Shown one piece after another: positions 1 through 7,111 of a stretch of DNA of 7,928 nucleotides. Each line of letters begins with the position of its first letter. The stretch's first letter is position 1. The notes under the pieces are model-generated. The model was not told the origin of the DNA and ran no database searches. It saw nothing but the letters and a program-made list of their open reading frames with translations. The translations under genes and the position numbers were made by a program. Origin of the DNA: Alphaproteobacteria bacterium MarineAlpha9_Bin7 (GTDB lineage Bacteria; Pseudomonadota; Alphaproteobacteria; UBA7887); assembly GCA_002938115.1 (NCBI GenBank), contig PTKD01000088.1, positions 1 to 7,928 of the forward strand, read 5' to 3'.

Positions 1-811
1 CAAGCATGATAACTGGATTTGTAGATAGCGCTGCGTACGTTTCAATTTCGGCTATGGGTCCATTTTCGTCAGCAAAATCGATCCGATCAATATAGTAAGC
101 CGGTACGACTTCACCATTATCATCGACAACAAAACCCGTATCCATTGGGTGCGTTATCTTTGTTTTAACTCGCCATGCTCCAGCTTCCCGGTTGAATTGG
201 CTAATCAATATTTTACCAATTTCCCCGGTCAGACATATCTGAGTTTCGGGATCACACGAAGGCAACGAACAACCGCCCGGACTTTTCACGAAGACCATCT
301 TCGAGCCCACGTGCCACTTCCCGGTTTCATCTTTAAGAGCGGCACGTACCGGCGAATCATCTTCTAACCTGATATTCATTCCAATCGCTTCGATGGGTCG
401 ATGCGGGTACATATGAGTAGCCTTTTGGATGGGATTATTCTCAATCAATAATACAAACTCTTGCATATTCTGGAGGTAATCAGGAATTTTAACTACTAAA
501 GATACCTCGTGTGGCTCTTCTACGAAGTCCTGCATAATGACTTTTATTTCGTCATCAAATATGATTTTTCCTGTAATTAAATGGTCATCCCGGACCTGAG
601 CCCAATTTTCTGAAAGTGCGGGATCCAGGAGTACCTTGGCCTGTTCGAGTGATTTTGAAGTCGGCGTATCCCATTTTGCTGTGGGAGCAGAAGTCATTTC
701 CTCTGACAATTCCGGTGCTTTAAAATCCGAAAACGGGCCCGCATGTACCTGAGAACAAACTCCCAACATCGATACAAACATTGTGATGGAGCAAAGAACA
801 TTGTCACTCAT
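1..811 (-). CDS. SoxYZ-like fused sulfur carrier, quinoprotein-dehydrogenase-associated type (partial at left edge)
   Basis: The open minus-strand frame from an ATG at 811 runs off the window; 270 codons are visible. It resembles the fused SoxY-SoxZ carrier proteins found near PQQ-dependent alcohol dehydrogenases. Residues 1-24 form a hydrophobic segment ending V-H-A before G25, a likely Sec signal peptide for the periplasm. Residues about 75-180 are SoxY-like (GKIIFDDEIKV, then IENNPIQKA and GKWHVGSKMVF), ending in GGC with Cys181, where SoxY carries its substrate-binding cysteine. Cys186 and Cys193 follow. Residues about 195-270 are SoxZ-like (THPMDTGF; TNPVIML at the edge), so only a few residues should be missing. 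SoxYZ carries sulfur intermediates on a swinging-arm cysteine; the partner of the fused form is uncertain. The ATG overlaps the upstream small ORF by 8 nt. The n-region of the signal lacks positive charge; an in-frame ATG at 865 would add a Lys/Arg-rich extension. No dehydrogenase is visible here. Confidence 0.82.
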   Translation of the reverse strand, partial: MSDNVLCSITMFVSMLGVCSQVHAGPFSDFKAPELSEEMTSAPTAKWDTPTSKSLEQAKVLLDPALSENWAQVRDDHLITGKIIFDDEIKVIMQDFVEEPHEVSLVVKIPDYLQNMQEFVLLIENNPIQKATHMYPHRPIEAIGMNIRLEDDSPVRAALKDETGKWHVGSKMVFVKSPGGCSLPSCDPETQICLTGEIGKILISQFNREAGAWRVKTKITHPMDTGFVVDDNGEVVPAYYIDRIDFADENGPIAEIETYAALSTNPVIML

Positions 812-986
812 GTAGCCAGACCCCAGCCTTCTTTCCTTTCTCTTTTCTTTTTTTCTTGACCGCATCGTAGGTCCAACTCCACGCCAACGGAAACACCACG
901 CACGACCCGACAATTCCGTGCCGCATCCCGTTTTCAAAAGCCATACTCAACGCCTTGTGTATAAATTTATGGTCACGTTTCTGCAA
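804..986 (-). CDS. small putative single-pass membrane protein overlapping the SoxYZ-like gene
   Basis: This is an ORF of up to 60 residues that I do not recognise. The longest form uses a TTG at 986, but the GAGG before it is too close. An ATG at 944, preceded by AAGG at 8 nt spacing, gives a 46-residue form and is a reasonable alternative. Residues about 24-41 (GIVGSCVVFPLAWSWTY) are hydrophobic and could span the membrane. They are followed by KKKRKEKGKK, which by the positive-inside rule would put the C-terminus in the cytoplasm. The stop codon lies inside the start of the SoxYZ-like gene (ATGAGTGA), an arrangement that suggests translational coupling. The Lys-rich part comes from a 31-nt pure purine run, so composition alone could produce it. 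The case for a real gene is the overlap and the sensible membrane topology; the case against is the short length and the weak start. Confidence 0.42.
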   Translation of the reverse strand: MQKRDHKFIHKALSMAFENGMRHGIVGSCVVFPLAWSWTYDAVKKKRKEKGKKAGVWLHE

Positions 987-1007
987 GCCCTCTACACTAT
1001 GAATAGA

Positions 1008-1040
1008 ACTGTACGATATTTACAGTAATCAATGATTACT
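1008..1040. promoter_or_regulatory. two overlapping inverted repeats in a divergent promoter region (candidate operator)
   Basis: The 85-nt gap between the divergent small ORF (minus) and dadA (plus) holds two perfect palindromes. ACTGTA at 1008-1013 and TACAGT at 1021-1026 are separated by 7 nt. AGTAATC at 1024-1030 and GATTACT at 1034-1040 are separated by 3 nt. They share positions 1024-1026. Such symmetry between divergent genes is typical of a dimeric repressor or activator site. No regulator gene is in the window, and I see no convincing -35/-10 pair on either strand, so the role is inferred. Confidence 0.4.
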
Positions 1041-1071
1041 AGTTTGATGATTAATAACTAAATGGCAACGT

Positions 1072-2325
1072 ATGAAAGTCATTATCGTTGGAGCAGGCGT
1101 TGTTGGAATCACTACCGCCTATTATTTGGAAGCCGAGGGCCACGAGGTTACGGTCGTCGAACGTCAAGACCGTGCCGGCATGGAGACGAGTTTTGCGAAT
1201 GCCGGGCAACTTTGCCGGTATACGGCTCGACCCTGGGCGGGACCCTCAGTCCCTGCAATGATTTTTCGAGAAATGGGCCGCGCGAGCGCCCCGTATCTGG
1301 TTCGTCTTCGCTTCGATCCACAAATGTGGCGATGGCTGGTAAGCTTTCTCGCACAGTGCCGTACCTCAAAATACCAAAAGACTCGCTCCAACCTTTTGCG
1401 GATTGCCATCCATAGCTCGAATTTGATGGATGACCTTATCGCTCGGGAAAATATTGACTTCGATCACAGCCGATATGGAGTGCTTCACCTGTTTCAAGAC
1501 CAAAAATCACTTGATCATGCAAGCGAGGATGAACGACGTTTTGCGAATACAGATATTCGCGGAGAAACACTTGATTACACTAGCTGCGTTGCGATTGAGC
1601 CAGCCCTCAATCAATGTCAAACAAGTTTCGCTGGCGGCATTCTTCACCAACACGAACAAACCGGAGACGCACATCAGTTTACGGAAAAACTGGCACGAAT
1701 TCTGGCAGGACGTGGGGTATCGTTTGACTATGGGGTTGAAGCTCAAAAATTGATAACCGAAGGCGAGTCCTTTTCCAGCTTGAGAACCAACAGGGGGACT
1801 ATAAAGGCAGACGCCATAGTCATCGGCGCTGCCACCCACAGCGCAAAATTGTTGAGCCCTATGTGCCCCTATTTACCTATATACCCTGTTAAAGGTTATT
1901 CCATCACGATACCGACCGGAGGTTACAACGGAGCTCCAAAGATTGGCATCCATGATAGTAGCCGCAAAATTGGCTTTAGTCGCCTTGGAGACCGGCTTCG
2001 TGTAGCAGGAACTGCTGAATTTGGCGCACCTAATACCCAACCATCTCCATCACGGATTGAGGCTCTACGCGATCGAGCACGCACAATATTTCCTGGAGCC
2101 GGAGATTTTGAGGCAGCGCAAACTTGGGCAGGTCTTCGCCCAATGACCCCCGATGGAGCACCAGTGCTTGGTCAGACAAAATGGAAAAATCTATTCGTCA
2201 ATACCGGTCACGGAAGCTTGGGCTGGAGTCTTGCGTGTGGCTCCGGCCACATACTTGCTGACTTACTGGCTGGCCGCACCCCTAGGATTGATCTTTCCGG
2301 GTTAACCGTCGATCGATTTTTCTAA
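1072..2325 (+). CDS. dadA: FAD-dependent D-amino-acid dehydrogenase, DadA family
   Basis: The 417-residue protein has the usual DadA length (about 415-435). It oxidises D-amino acids to 2-oxo acids and ammonia and passes electrons to the membrane quinone pool. The N-terminus MKVIIVGAGVVG is the dinucleotide-binding fold (GxGxxG at 7-12), followed by VVERQ at 28-32, whose Glu normally holds the FAD ribose. SFANAGQL (40-47) is a DadA signature, although the usual SPGY after it is replaced by CRYTARPW. YPVKGYS (271-277), WAGLRPMTPDG (352-362) and NTGHGSLGWSLACGSG (377-392) are the conserved C-terminal FAD/substrate blocks. The ATG at 1072 is the first possible start after an in-frame TGA at 1048-1050. 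It has no clear ribosome binding site. The gene is divergent from the SoxYZ-like group and convergent with the acyl-CoA synthetase. Substrate cannot be read from sequence; a glycine- or sarcosine-oxidase-like relative is the main alternative. Confidence 0.85.
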   Translation: MKVIIVGAGVVGITTAYYLEAEGHEVTVVERQDRAGMETSFANAGQLCRYTARPWAGPSVPAMIFREMGRASAPYLVRLRFDPQMWRWLVSFLAQCRTSKYQKTRSNLLRIAIHSSNLMDDLIARENIDFDHSRYGVLHLFQDQKSLDHASEDERRFANTDIRGETLDYTSCVAIEPALNQCQTSFAGGILHQHEQTGDAHQFTEKLARILAGRGVSFDYGVEAQKLITEGESFSSLRTNRGTIKADAIVIGAATHSAKLLSPMCPYLPIYPVKGYSITIPTGGYNGAPKIGIHDSSRKIGFSRLGDRLRVAGTAEFGAPNTQPSPSRIEALRDRARTIFPGAGDFEAAQTWAGLRPMTPDGAPVLGQTKWKNLFVNTGHGSLGWSLACGSGHILADLLAGRTPRIDLSGLTVDRFF

Positions 2326-2389
2326 CGTCTATACGTACCGAATTTGACGTGCGCAAATAAATCACCGGCAGAACAATATATCGAAACGC

Positions 2390-2413
2390 GTTACGTGATA
2401 TGAATCGCATAAC
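2390..2413. terminator. weak hairpin in the convergent gap after dadA, possible terminator
   Basis: GTTACGTGAT at 2390-2399 can pair with ATCGCATAAC at 2404-2413 around an ATGA loop, with one C-A mismatch and one G-U pair. Only CTTTCTG follows on the plus strand, so a classical intrinsic terminator is not shown. A second inverted repeat, ATGAGTGA at 2432-2439 with TCACTCAT at 2454-2461, overlaps the stop of the acyl-CoA synthetase and also lacks a T-run. Otherwise the 128-nt gap at 2326-2453 shows nothing. Confidence 0.25.
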
Positions 2414-2453
2414 CTTTCTGACGGCAGCTTAATGAGTGACTGAGAATTTTATC

Positions 2454-4595
2454 TCACTCATCCTGCAATGCGATTAAAGCATCCGCGGCACATACTCCGG
2501 CCCCTTCGGGCAACACCATTAAGGGATTGATGTCCAGCTCAGAAACACGTTCTGCGGCAAGCGAAAAACCTGATAACCGAACTAGAGTATCTGCAATTGC
2601 ATCAATGTCACACTTTGGATGGCCTCTGGCGCCCTTTAGCAGGGGGTATGTCTTTAGTTCAGCAATCATATTATAGGCATCTGATGTCGTGATTGGAGCC
2701 ACACGAACTACCGAATCATGCAACATTTCGACCATGATTCCTCCACTACCGACCAAAATTATAGGACCAAACACAGGGTCTCGCTTTACACCTACAATAA
2801 GTTCAATTGCGTCCGGAACCATTTTGTAAACACCGACGCCGTCAACAAATGCGTTTGGATCAAAGCCCCTGACAGCATTTTGTATATCCTCGAATGCGGA
2901 AGCAACCGCCAGAGGTGTCTCAATACCAAGCCGAACACCTCCCGCTTCGCTTTTGTGACCTATATCCCGAGATTCAATTTTCAACACCACCGGATAACCG
3001 ACTTCTTCGGCTACAGCTACCGCTTGTTCCGGATTTTTAGCAACATCACCTTGCGTCACAGATATGCCCAACAAAGTGAGTAGCTGCTTGGATTCATATT
3101 CTCCAAGCTGATATCTACCATTTCGCAGCGCTTCTGTGACCAATACCAACGCGTCATCGACATCGCCTTCCGGTATTTCCTCCTGCATCGTCAGTGGAGC
3201 AGAAATAAGGGAACGGATTGCTTTCAAAGCTCGCAAAGGATCTCCGAAACACGGTATTTGTTCCTGTCGAAGCCGGTCAGGCATAGATGGATCACCCAAC
3301 ATCCAGCCGACCACAATCGGTTTTTCGTTCACTTTATTGGCCTTGATTATCTCGTCACACAGTGCATCCACATTCAACATCTGAACGCCAAAGAATGCGA
3401 GCACCACATCAACATTTGGGTCACTCACCATGTGTTTTAAATGCCACCCGATCGCTTCAGCATCAGTCAACGCCTGCAACGTGAAATCGACGGGATTTTG
3501 GGCAGATCCGAAAGCAGGCAACTTTTCCATGATTCGGTCGCTAGTCTCCGGGTGCAGCTGTGGCAATTCTAGACCGAGCTCACCAACCTTATCTGCACAA
3601 AAAACCCCAATCCCACCTGAATTCGTGAGTATGCCTACGCCAGGGCCCTTACTTGTTGAAGGTGATAAGCTATACAGTTCAACCAAATCGAATAACTCCG
3701 TAACATCATCAGCTTCGATCACACCCCATTGGCGGAATGCTGCCCTATAAACCTCGTACGTACCAACCATAGAGCCGGTATGCGACGCGGCTACTCGAGC
3801 GCTCTCATCGCTCCTGCCGACCTTCAGGATTATCACCGGAGTTTCATTGGCCCGTGCGACAGCCAGAGCCGCACGAAGCTTGCGGCCATCTCGTATCCCC
3901 TCCATGTAGCCGGCGACGACTCTGATACGCGGGTCCGATGCCATGTGGGCCACCATATCCGCGAAATCAACGATAGATTCGTTCCCAGTACTGTTTAAAT
4001 ACCCAAGTCCAAGACCGCGCTGGTGACATTCCGCTGCCACAATTCCCGCGAATAAGCCGCTCTGGCTCACAAAACCAATTGGTCCGGCACGAATATCGTC
4101 ACGCGACAAAGTAGAGCTGAAGTTGGCAATCATGCGATCATGTAAATTCGCTACGCCCTGGCAATTCGGACCGCAGACTAAACTACCGCCCGCTTCTGCA
4201 ACGGCCTTGAGTTCATCCTCCAATTCAACCCCGTCGCCTCCCATCTCCGAGAAACCACTGGAATAAATTGTCATTGAGGGAATGCCGGCGGCCTGGCACG
4301 CTCGCATTGTCTCGATAACATGGGACGCGGGCACAGCGATAATTGCCATATCAGCGGGTTCGGGAATATCCGCCACCGATGGATAGCAACGAACGCCGTC
4401 AATGTCCTCATATTTTGGATTGACCGGGTAAATGGGACCGAGAAAACCAAATCGACGCAGGAAGGAAAGTGGTCTTCCTCCAACCCGACTTGGATCCGGG
4501 GTCGCGCCGACAATCGCAATCGAGCGAGGACTTAACAACGTTGTAAGATCACGCAGACCATTCGCTGTTGTGAATGAATCACTACGATTGTTCAT
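2454..4595 (-). CDS. ADP-forming acyl-CoA synthetase (acetate--CoA ligase family)
   Basis: The 713-residue protein has the single-chain alpha-beta organisation of NDP-forming acyl-CoA synthetases, which convert acyl-CoA, ADP and phosphate to free acid, CoA and ATP, reversibly. Residues about 15-135 form the CoA-binding Rossmann-like domain (SIAIVGATPDPSRVGG, then YPVNP). Residues about 140-310 form the succinyl-CoA-ligase-like region with CGPNCQG, GFVSQSG and SHTGSMVG; His272 is the expected phosphohistidine. A second ligase domain follows (GILTNSGGIGV at 321-331, NPVDFT at 367-372). Residues about 495-713 are an ATP-grasp domain (YPVVLKIES with Lys539, GHKSEAGGVRLG, GPIILVGSGGI, ELDINPLMV). 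The ATG at 4595 has no good ribosome binding site and an in-frame stop about 30 nt upstream. A nine-codon reading frame from 4621 ends in an ATGA overlap with this start. The gene lies 142 nt downstream of the E1 fusion on the same strand. Acid specificity is not readable; acetate, branched-chain, aryl or pimeloyl-type substrates all remain possible. Confidence 0.88.
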   Translation of the reverse strand: MNNRSDSFTTANGLRDLTTLLSPRSIAIVGATPDPSRVGGRPLSFLRRFGFLGPIYPVNPKYEDIDGVRCYPSVADIPEPADMAIIAVPASHVIETMRACQAAGIPSMTIYSSGFSEMGGDGVELEDELKAVAEAGGSLVCGPNCQGVANLHDRMIANFSSTLSRDDIRAGPIGFVSQSGLFAGIVAAECHQRGLGLGYLNSTGNESIVDFADMVAHMASDPRIRVVAGYMEGIRDGRKLRAALAVARANETPVIILKVGRSDESARVAASHTGSMVGTYEVYRAAFRQWGVIEADDVTELFDLVELYSLSPSTSKGPGVGILTNSGGIGVFCADKVGELGLELPQLHPETSDRIMEKLPAFGSAQNPVDFTLQALTDAEAIGWHLKHMVSDPNVDVVLAFFGVQMLNVDALCDEIIKANKVNEKPIVVGWMLGDPSMPDRLRQEQIPCFGDPLRALKAIRSLISAPLTMQEEIPEGDVDDALVLVTEALRNGRYQLGEYESKQLLTLLGISVTQGDVAKNPEQAVAVAEEVGYPVVLKIESRDIGHKSEAGGVRLGIETPLAVASAFEDIQNAVRGFDPNAFVDGVGVYKMVPDAIELIVGVKRDPVFGPIILVGSGGIMVEMLHDSVVRVAPITTSDAYNMIAELKTYPLLKGARGHPKCDIDAIADTLVRLSGFSLAAERVSELDINPLMVLPEGAGVCAADALIALQDE

Positions 4596-4737
4596 CTGCG
4601 TCGCAATCGATCTTGAGACATTTTAAACGCGGAGAGAAAAGCGATGCAGACCCGTCAGCACACTGCAAAACCAGCCTCTCGGGCATATCAAAACAACGAG
4701 CCAAGCGCATTCCCCTCTTTCCCGTAGACTCGTGCTA
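4596..4737 (-). other. 142-nt gap between E1 fusion and acyl-CoA synthetase
   Basis: On the minus strand I find no hairpin followed by a T-run here, so read-through from the E1 gene is plausible. The only coding hint is a nine-codon frame (MSQDRLRRR) from the ATG at 4621 to a TGA at 4592, overlapping the acyl-CoA synthetase start as ATGA. It has no visible ribosome binding site. Confidence 0.3.
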
Positions 4738-6933
4738 CTAAGCAGCACTCAGCGATGGTCGACCCGAGTCAGACAAGACATCTTGATAACCAACCAAAAT
4801 ATCATCGTCACCCGCGTTAGCTGCCAGGTCCAAGACCTTGGAAATCGTTGGCGCTGCCTCACCACCAACGACTCGCTTAACTGGCTGATCGAGGTAATCA
4901 AAAAACCGACGATGGAGTTCATCGGCTATGGCGCCTCCAAACGAAGTACCTTGAGTGCCTTGCTCAACTATTAAAACATTGTTGGTTTTGCGAATGCTCT
5001 CCCCGATCGTTTCCCAGTCAAGGCTTGCACGATCTAGAGTACGAAGATCTATAACTTCCGCGTCAATGTCAGCTTGCTCTGCTATCTCTACACACGGGCC
5101 AACCATTGCGAGAGACGTCAGCACAGTAAAGTCCGCGCCAGGTCGAACCACTTTAGACTTTCCAAGCTGGATAAAAAAATCGAGGTCCTTGGCGGGAGCC
5201 GGACCCATCGACTGATAAAGGTCAATGTGCTCAACGACCAAAACAGGATCCTCACACAACAACGCGCTATTCATGAGGCCAACATAATCATACGGCGTGC
5301 TCGGGGCCACTATCCGCCAGCCGGGGAATTGCGTGAATAGGCCACTTGGATCCATCGAGTGTTGAGAACCATACCCAGATTTTGCAGCTACCTTAGCTCT
5401 TAAAACTAATGGCACCGGCAAGTCTCCCCCGAACATATGTCGCATCTTTGCGATCTGGTTAAACACTTGATCTGCAGCAACATAAATGAAATCGGCATAC
5501 ATGAATTCAACCACAGGACGAAAATGTCCGTCAGCCGCCACACCGCCCGCAAGTCCGGCAAAGCCCCCTTCTGTGATAGGAGTGCCTATAATGCGATCCG
5601 GGAATTTTTCGGCCAAGCCTTTCGTGGCCCCGTTTGTACCCCCGCGTAACTTATGAACATCCTCGCCTATCACAAAAATCCGATCATCGGTCTCCATTCT
5701 TCGACCCATGACGCCAGAGACAAGATCAATGAACTTCCGCTCTACCACCTCTCCCGAGTGATCTTCCTTCTCCTCATAACGAACCCCATCAAATTCCGAC
5801 ATGTCACCCCTTATGCCGTGATCCACTTTACTCCGACTTGGCCACAACTTAGGTTTGATTCTCCTGCGATTACCATCGGGCTCAAGCAAGTTTTGGGCCG
5901 CGCGCTCCACTGCCGCCATCGCTTCATTACGTAAACGCTCGGTCTGATGCTTTGTGAGATGGCCAGATTCAATCATCCGCATAGCCATATACTCTGGCGG
6001 ATCACGTTCACGCCATTTTTGCTCTTCCTCTTTGCTCCTATAGCCAAACGCACTACCCGGTAACGGTCCATTCTGATGGAAAAAACGATAGCAATCTGCC
6101 TCAACGATCACCGGCCCTTTGCCTTTGCGTAGAATAGAGAGGGCTTTCTCCGTCGTAATCTTAACTGCTAGCGGATCCATGCCGTCAGTGGTAAAAGCCG
6201 GAATTCCATAAGCTTGTCCGCGTGCGGCGAGGCGTGTCTCGCGCGTAGACTCCTGCACGGTAGTTGAAACTGCGTATTGATTGTTTTCAACAAAGTAAAG
6301 AATCGGCAGGTTGTAAAGGGCCGCGAGGTTAAACGACTCAGCTACTGCACCTTGATGCATCGCGCCATCACCGAAGAAGCTGATTACAACGTCACCCTGT
6401 CCTAATCTTTTACGTGACCAAGCAACGCCGGTTGCGATAGGCACGCCACCGCCGACAATGGCATTGGTTCCTACTACTCCGGATTCGCGCGAACGAAGAT
6501 GCATCGAACCACCTCGACCTCCGCAATATCCCTGCTCTAGACCCATTATCTCAGCCAAAGTTCGTTGAACGACTGCTTGCATTGGCTCGGCCAGCGGTCC
6601 GGCCAATGGATCGTAGGTTGACGGCGATGCATGGTTCAGTGTTTTCGCAAGAAATTGGTGATGGGCCCGGTGAGTGCCGTTGATTTGATCACCAGGCCGA
6701 ACTGCAGCCATTGCTCCAACCGCCGCCCCCTCCTGGCCAATGGAAGAGTGAGCTGGACCGTGAACAAGGCTCTCCCCGGCAAGTTCCAAAACCGTCTCTT
6801 CAAACGCTCGAATAAGATTTAAATTTTGCAACATGCGCACCATCGTTGGGACATCAGCTTTTAGCCAATCGGCCTCTGTGACACGTATTTCTTCCCACGG
6901 CGCACTGGTTTTAAGTTTGATACTCCGAGGCAT
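4738..6933 (-). CDS. fused E1 alpha/beta subunits of a thiamine-diphosphate 2-oxoacid (or acetoin) dehydrogenase
   Basis: The start is set at the ATG at 6933, with GGGGAGAG 5 nt upstream; this gives 731 residues. A TTG at 6948 would lie before that site and is less likely. The N-terminal half (about 25-365) is E1-alpha: HGPAHSSIGQEGAAVG, GTHRAHHQFLAK, GGRGGSMH, and the thiamine-diphosphate motif from GDG (188-190) to NN (217-218). The C-terminal half (about 395-725) is E1-beta: IGEDV, GTPITEGGFAGLAGGVA, the DQVFNQIAKMRHMFGG block, GSQHSMD, VAPSTPYD, VEHIDLY. E1 decarboxylates a 2-oxo acid and transfers the acyl group to a lipoyl E2. The two subunits are usually separate polypeptides. The linker (about 365-395) is charged and carries no lipoyl domain, and no E2 or E3 gene is in the window. 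It is probably co-transcribed with the downstream acyl-CoA synthetase. Substrate (pyruvate, branched-chain oxoacid or acetoin) cannot be decided. Confidence 0.87.
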   Translation of the reverse strand: MPRSIKLKTSAPWEEIRVTEADWLKADVPTMVRMLQNLNLIRAFEETVLELAGESLVHGPAHSSIGQEGAAVGAMAAVRPGDQINGTHRAHHQFLAKTLNHASPSTYDPLAGPLAEPMQAVVQRTLAEIMGLEQGYCGGRGGSMHLRSRESGVVGTNAIVGGGVPIATGVAWSRKRLGQGDVVISFFGDGAMHQGAVAESFNLAALYNLPILYFVENNQYAVSTTVQESTRETRLAARGQAYGIPAFTTDGMDPLAVKITTEKALSILRKGKGPVIVEADCYRFFHQNGPLPGSAFGYRSKEEEQKWRERDPPEYMAMRMIESGHLTKHQTERLRNEAMAAVERAAQNLLEPDGNRRRIKPKLWPSRSKVDHGIRGDMSEFDGVRYEEKEDHSGEVVERKFIDLVSGVMGRRMETDDRIFVIGEDVHKLRGGTNGATKGLAEKFPDRIIGTPITEGGFAGLAGGVAADGHFRPVVEFMYADFIYVAADQVFNQIAKMRHMFGGDLPVPLVLRAKVAAKSGYGSQHSMDPSGLFTQFPGWRIVAPSTPYDYVGLMNSALLCEDPVLVVEHIDLYQSMGPAPAKDLDFFIQLGKSKVVRPGADFTVLTSLAMVGPCVEIAEQADIDAEVIDLRTLDRASLDWETIGESIRKTNNVLIVEQGTQGTSFGGAIADELHRRFFDYLDQPVKRVVGGEAAPTISKVLDLAANAGDDDILVGYQDVLSDSGRPSLSAA

Positions 6934-7016
6934 AAATGCTCTCCCCAACCTAACGTGATTTTCCTACCAAAATACTTCTCCCAATCAAATTTCGTAACTT
7001 GCCAAAAACTATGCTC

Positions 7017-7051
7017 AAGGGTTAAGGCGCTGTCCAGGCGAACTTACCCTT
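7017..7051. repeat. long imperfect inverted repeat upstream of hsp20
   Basis: AAGGGTTAAG at 7017-7026 pairs with CTTACCCTT at 7043-7051, leaving T7023 unpaired. CGC at 7028-7030 then pairs with GCG at 7038-7040 around a 7-nt loop. The right arm covers the proposed -35 element of the hsp20 promoter, so it could be a protein-binding site. It lies between two divergent genes and has no T-run immediately after it on either strand, which argues against a terminator. Confidence 0.4.
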
Positions 7052-7073
7052 TTCAATATTTTAACCCCGTCTA
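7043..7073 (+). promoter_or_regulatory. sigma-32 (RpoH)-like heat-shock promoter of hsp20
   Basis: CCCCGTCTA at 7065-7073 matches the sigma-32 -10 consensus CCCCATNTA at all but one fixed position. CTTACC at 7043-7048 is a weaker fit to the -35 CTTGAA, with a 16-nt spacer that is within range. Transcription would begin near 7080, giving a leader of about 130 nt. The call rests mainly on the -10 and on the identity of the downstream gene. Confidence 0.5.
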
Positions 7074-7111
7074 TTGAACAATTACCACACCAACATCATA
7101 TATCATGAAGT

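Larger units (their letters stand above)
6934..7111. other. divergent intergenic region between E1 fusion and hsp20
   Basis: Apart from the E1 ribosome binding site (GGGGAGAG on the minus strand, about 6939-6946), the inverted repeat at 7017-7051 and the hsp20 promoter, this region shows nothing convincing. No clear sigma-70 promoter for the E1 gene could be picked out by eye. Confidence 0.4.

Noticed and set aside
149..367. Plus-strand open frame in the left region
   Set aside because: It lies antisense to the SoxYZ-like gene, whose minus-strand translation has recognisable domains and a signal peptide.
1062..1415. Open frame on plus strand with an ATG 10 nt before dadA
   Set aside because: It overlaps dadA in another frame and its translation is compositionally odd with no family resemblance; the dadA frame carries all the conserved motifs.
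1507..1839. Minus-strand open frame of 110 codons inside dadA
   Set aside because: It is antisense to conserved dadA sequence, and I see no recognisable domain or ribosome binding site.
2454..4595. DddX-type ATP-dependent DMSP lyase instead of a general acyl-CoA synthetase
   Set aside because: DddX belongs to this superfamily and has similar size, but no DMSP transport or acrylate genes are nearby and the DddX-specific residues cannot be judged by eye.
4738..6933. Specific call as acetoin dehydrogenase (acoA/acoB fusion)
   Set aside because: The motifs are shared with pyruvate and branched-chain E1 enzymes and no other acetoin gene is present, so a substrate call is not supported.
6934..6948. 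E1 start at the TTG at 6948
   Set aside because: The GGGGAGAG site lies downstream of this codon and is correctly spaced for the ATG at 6933.
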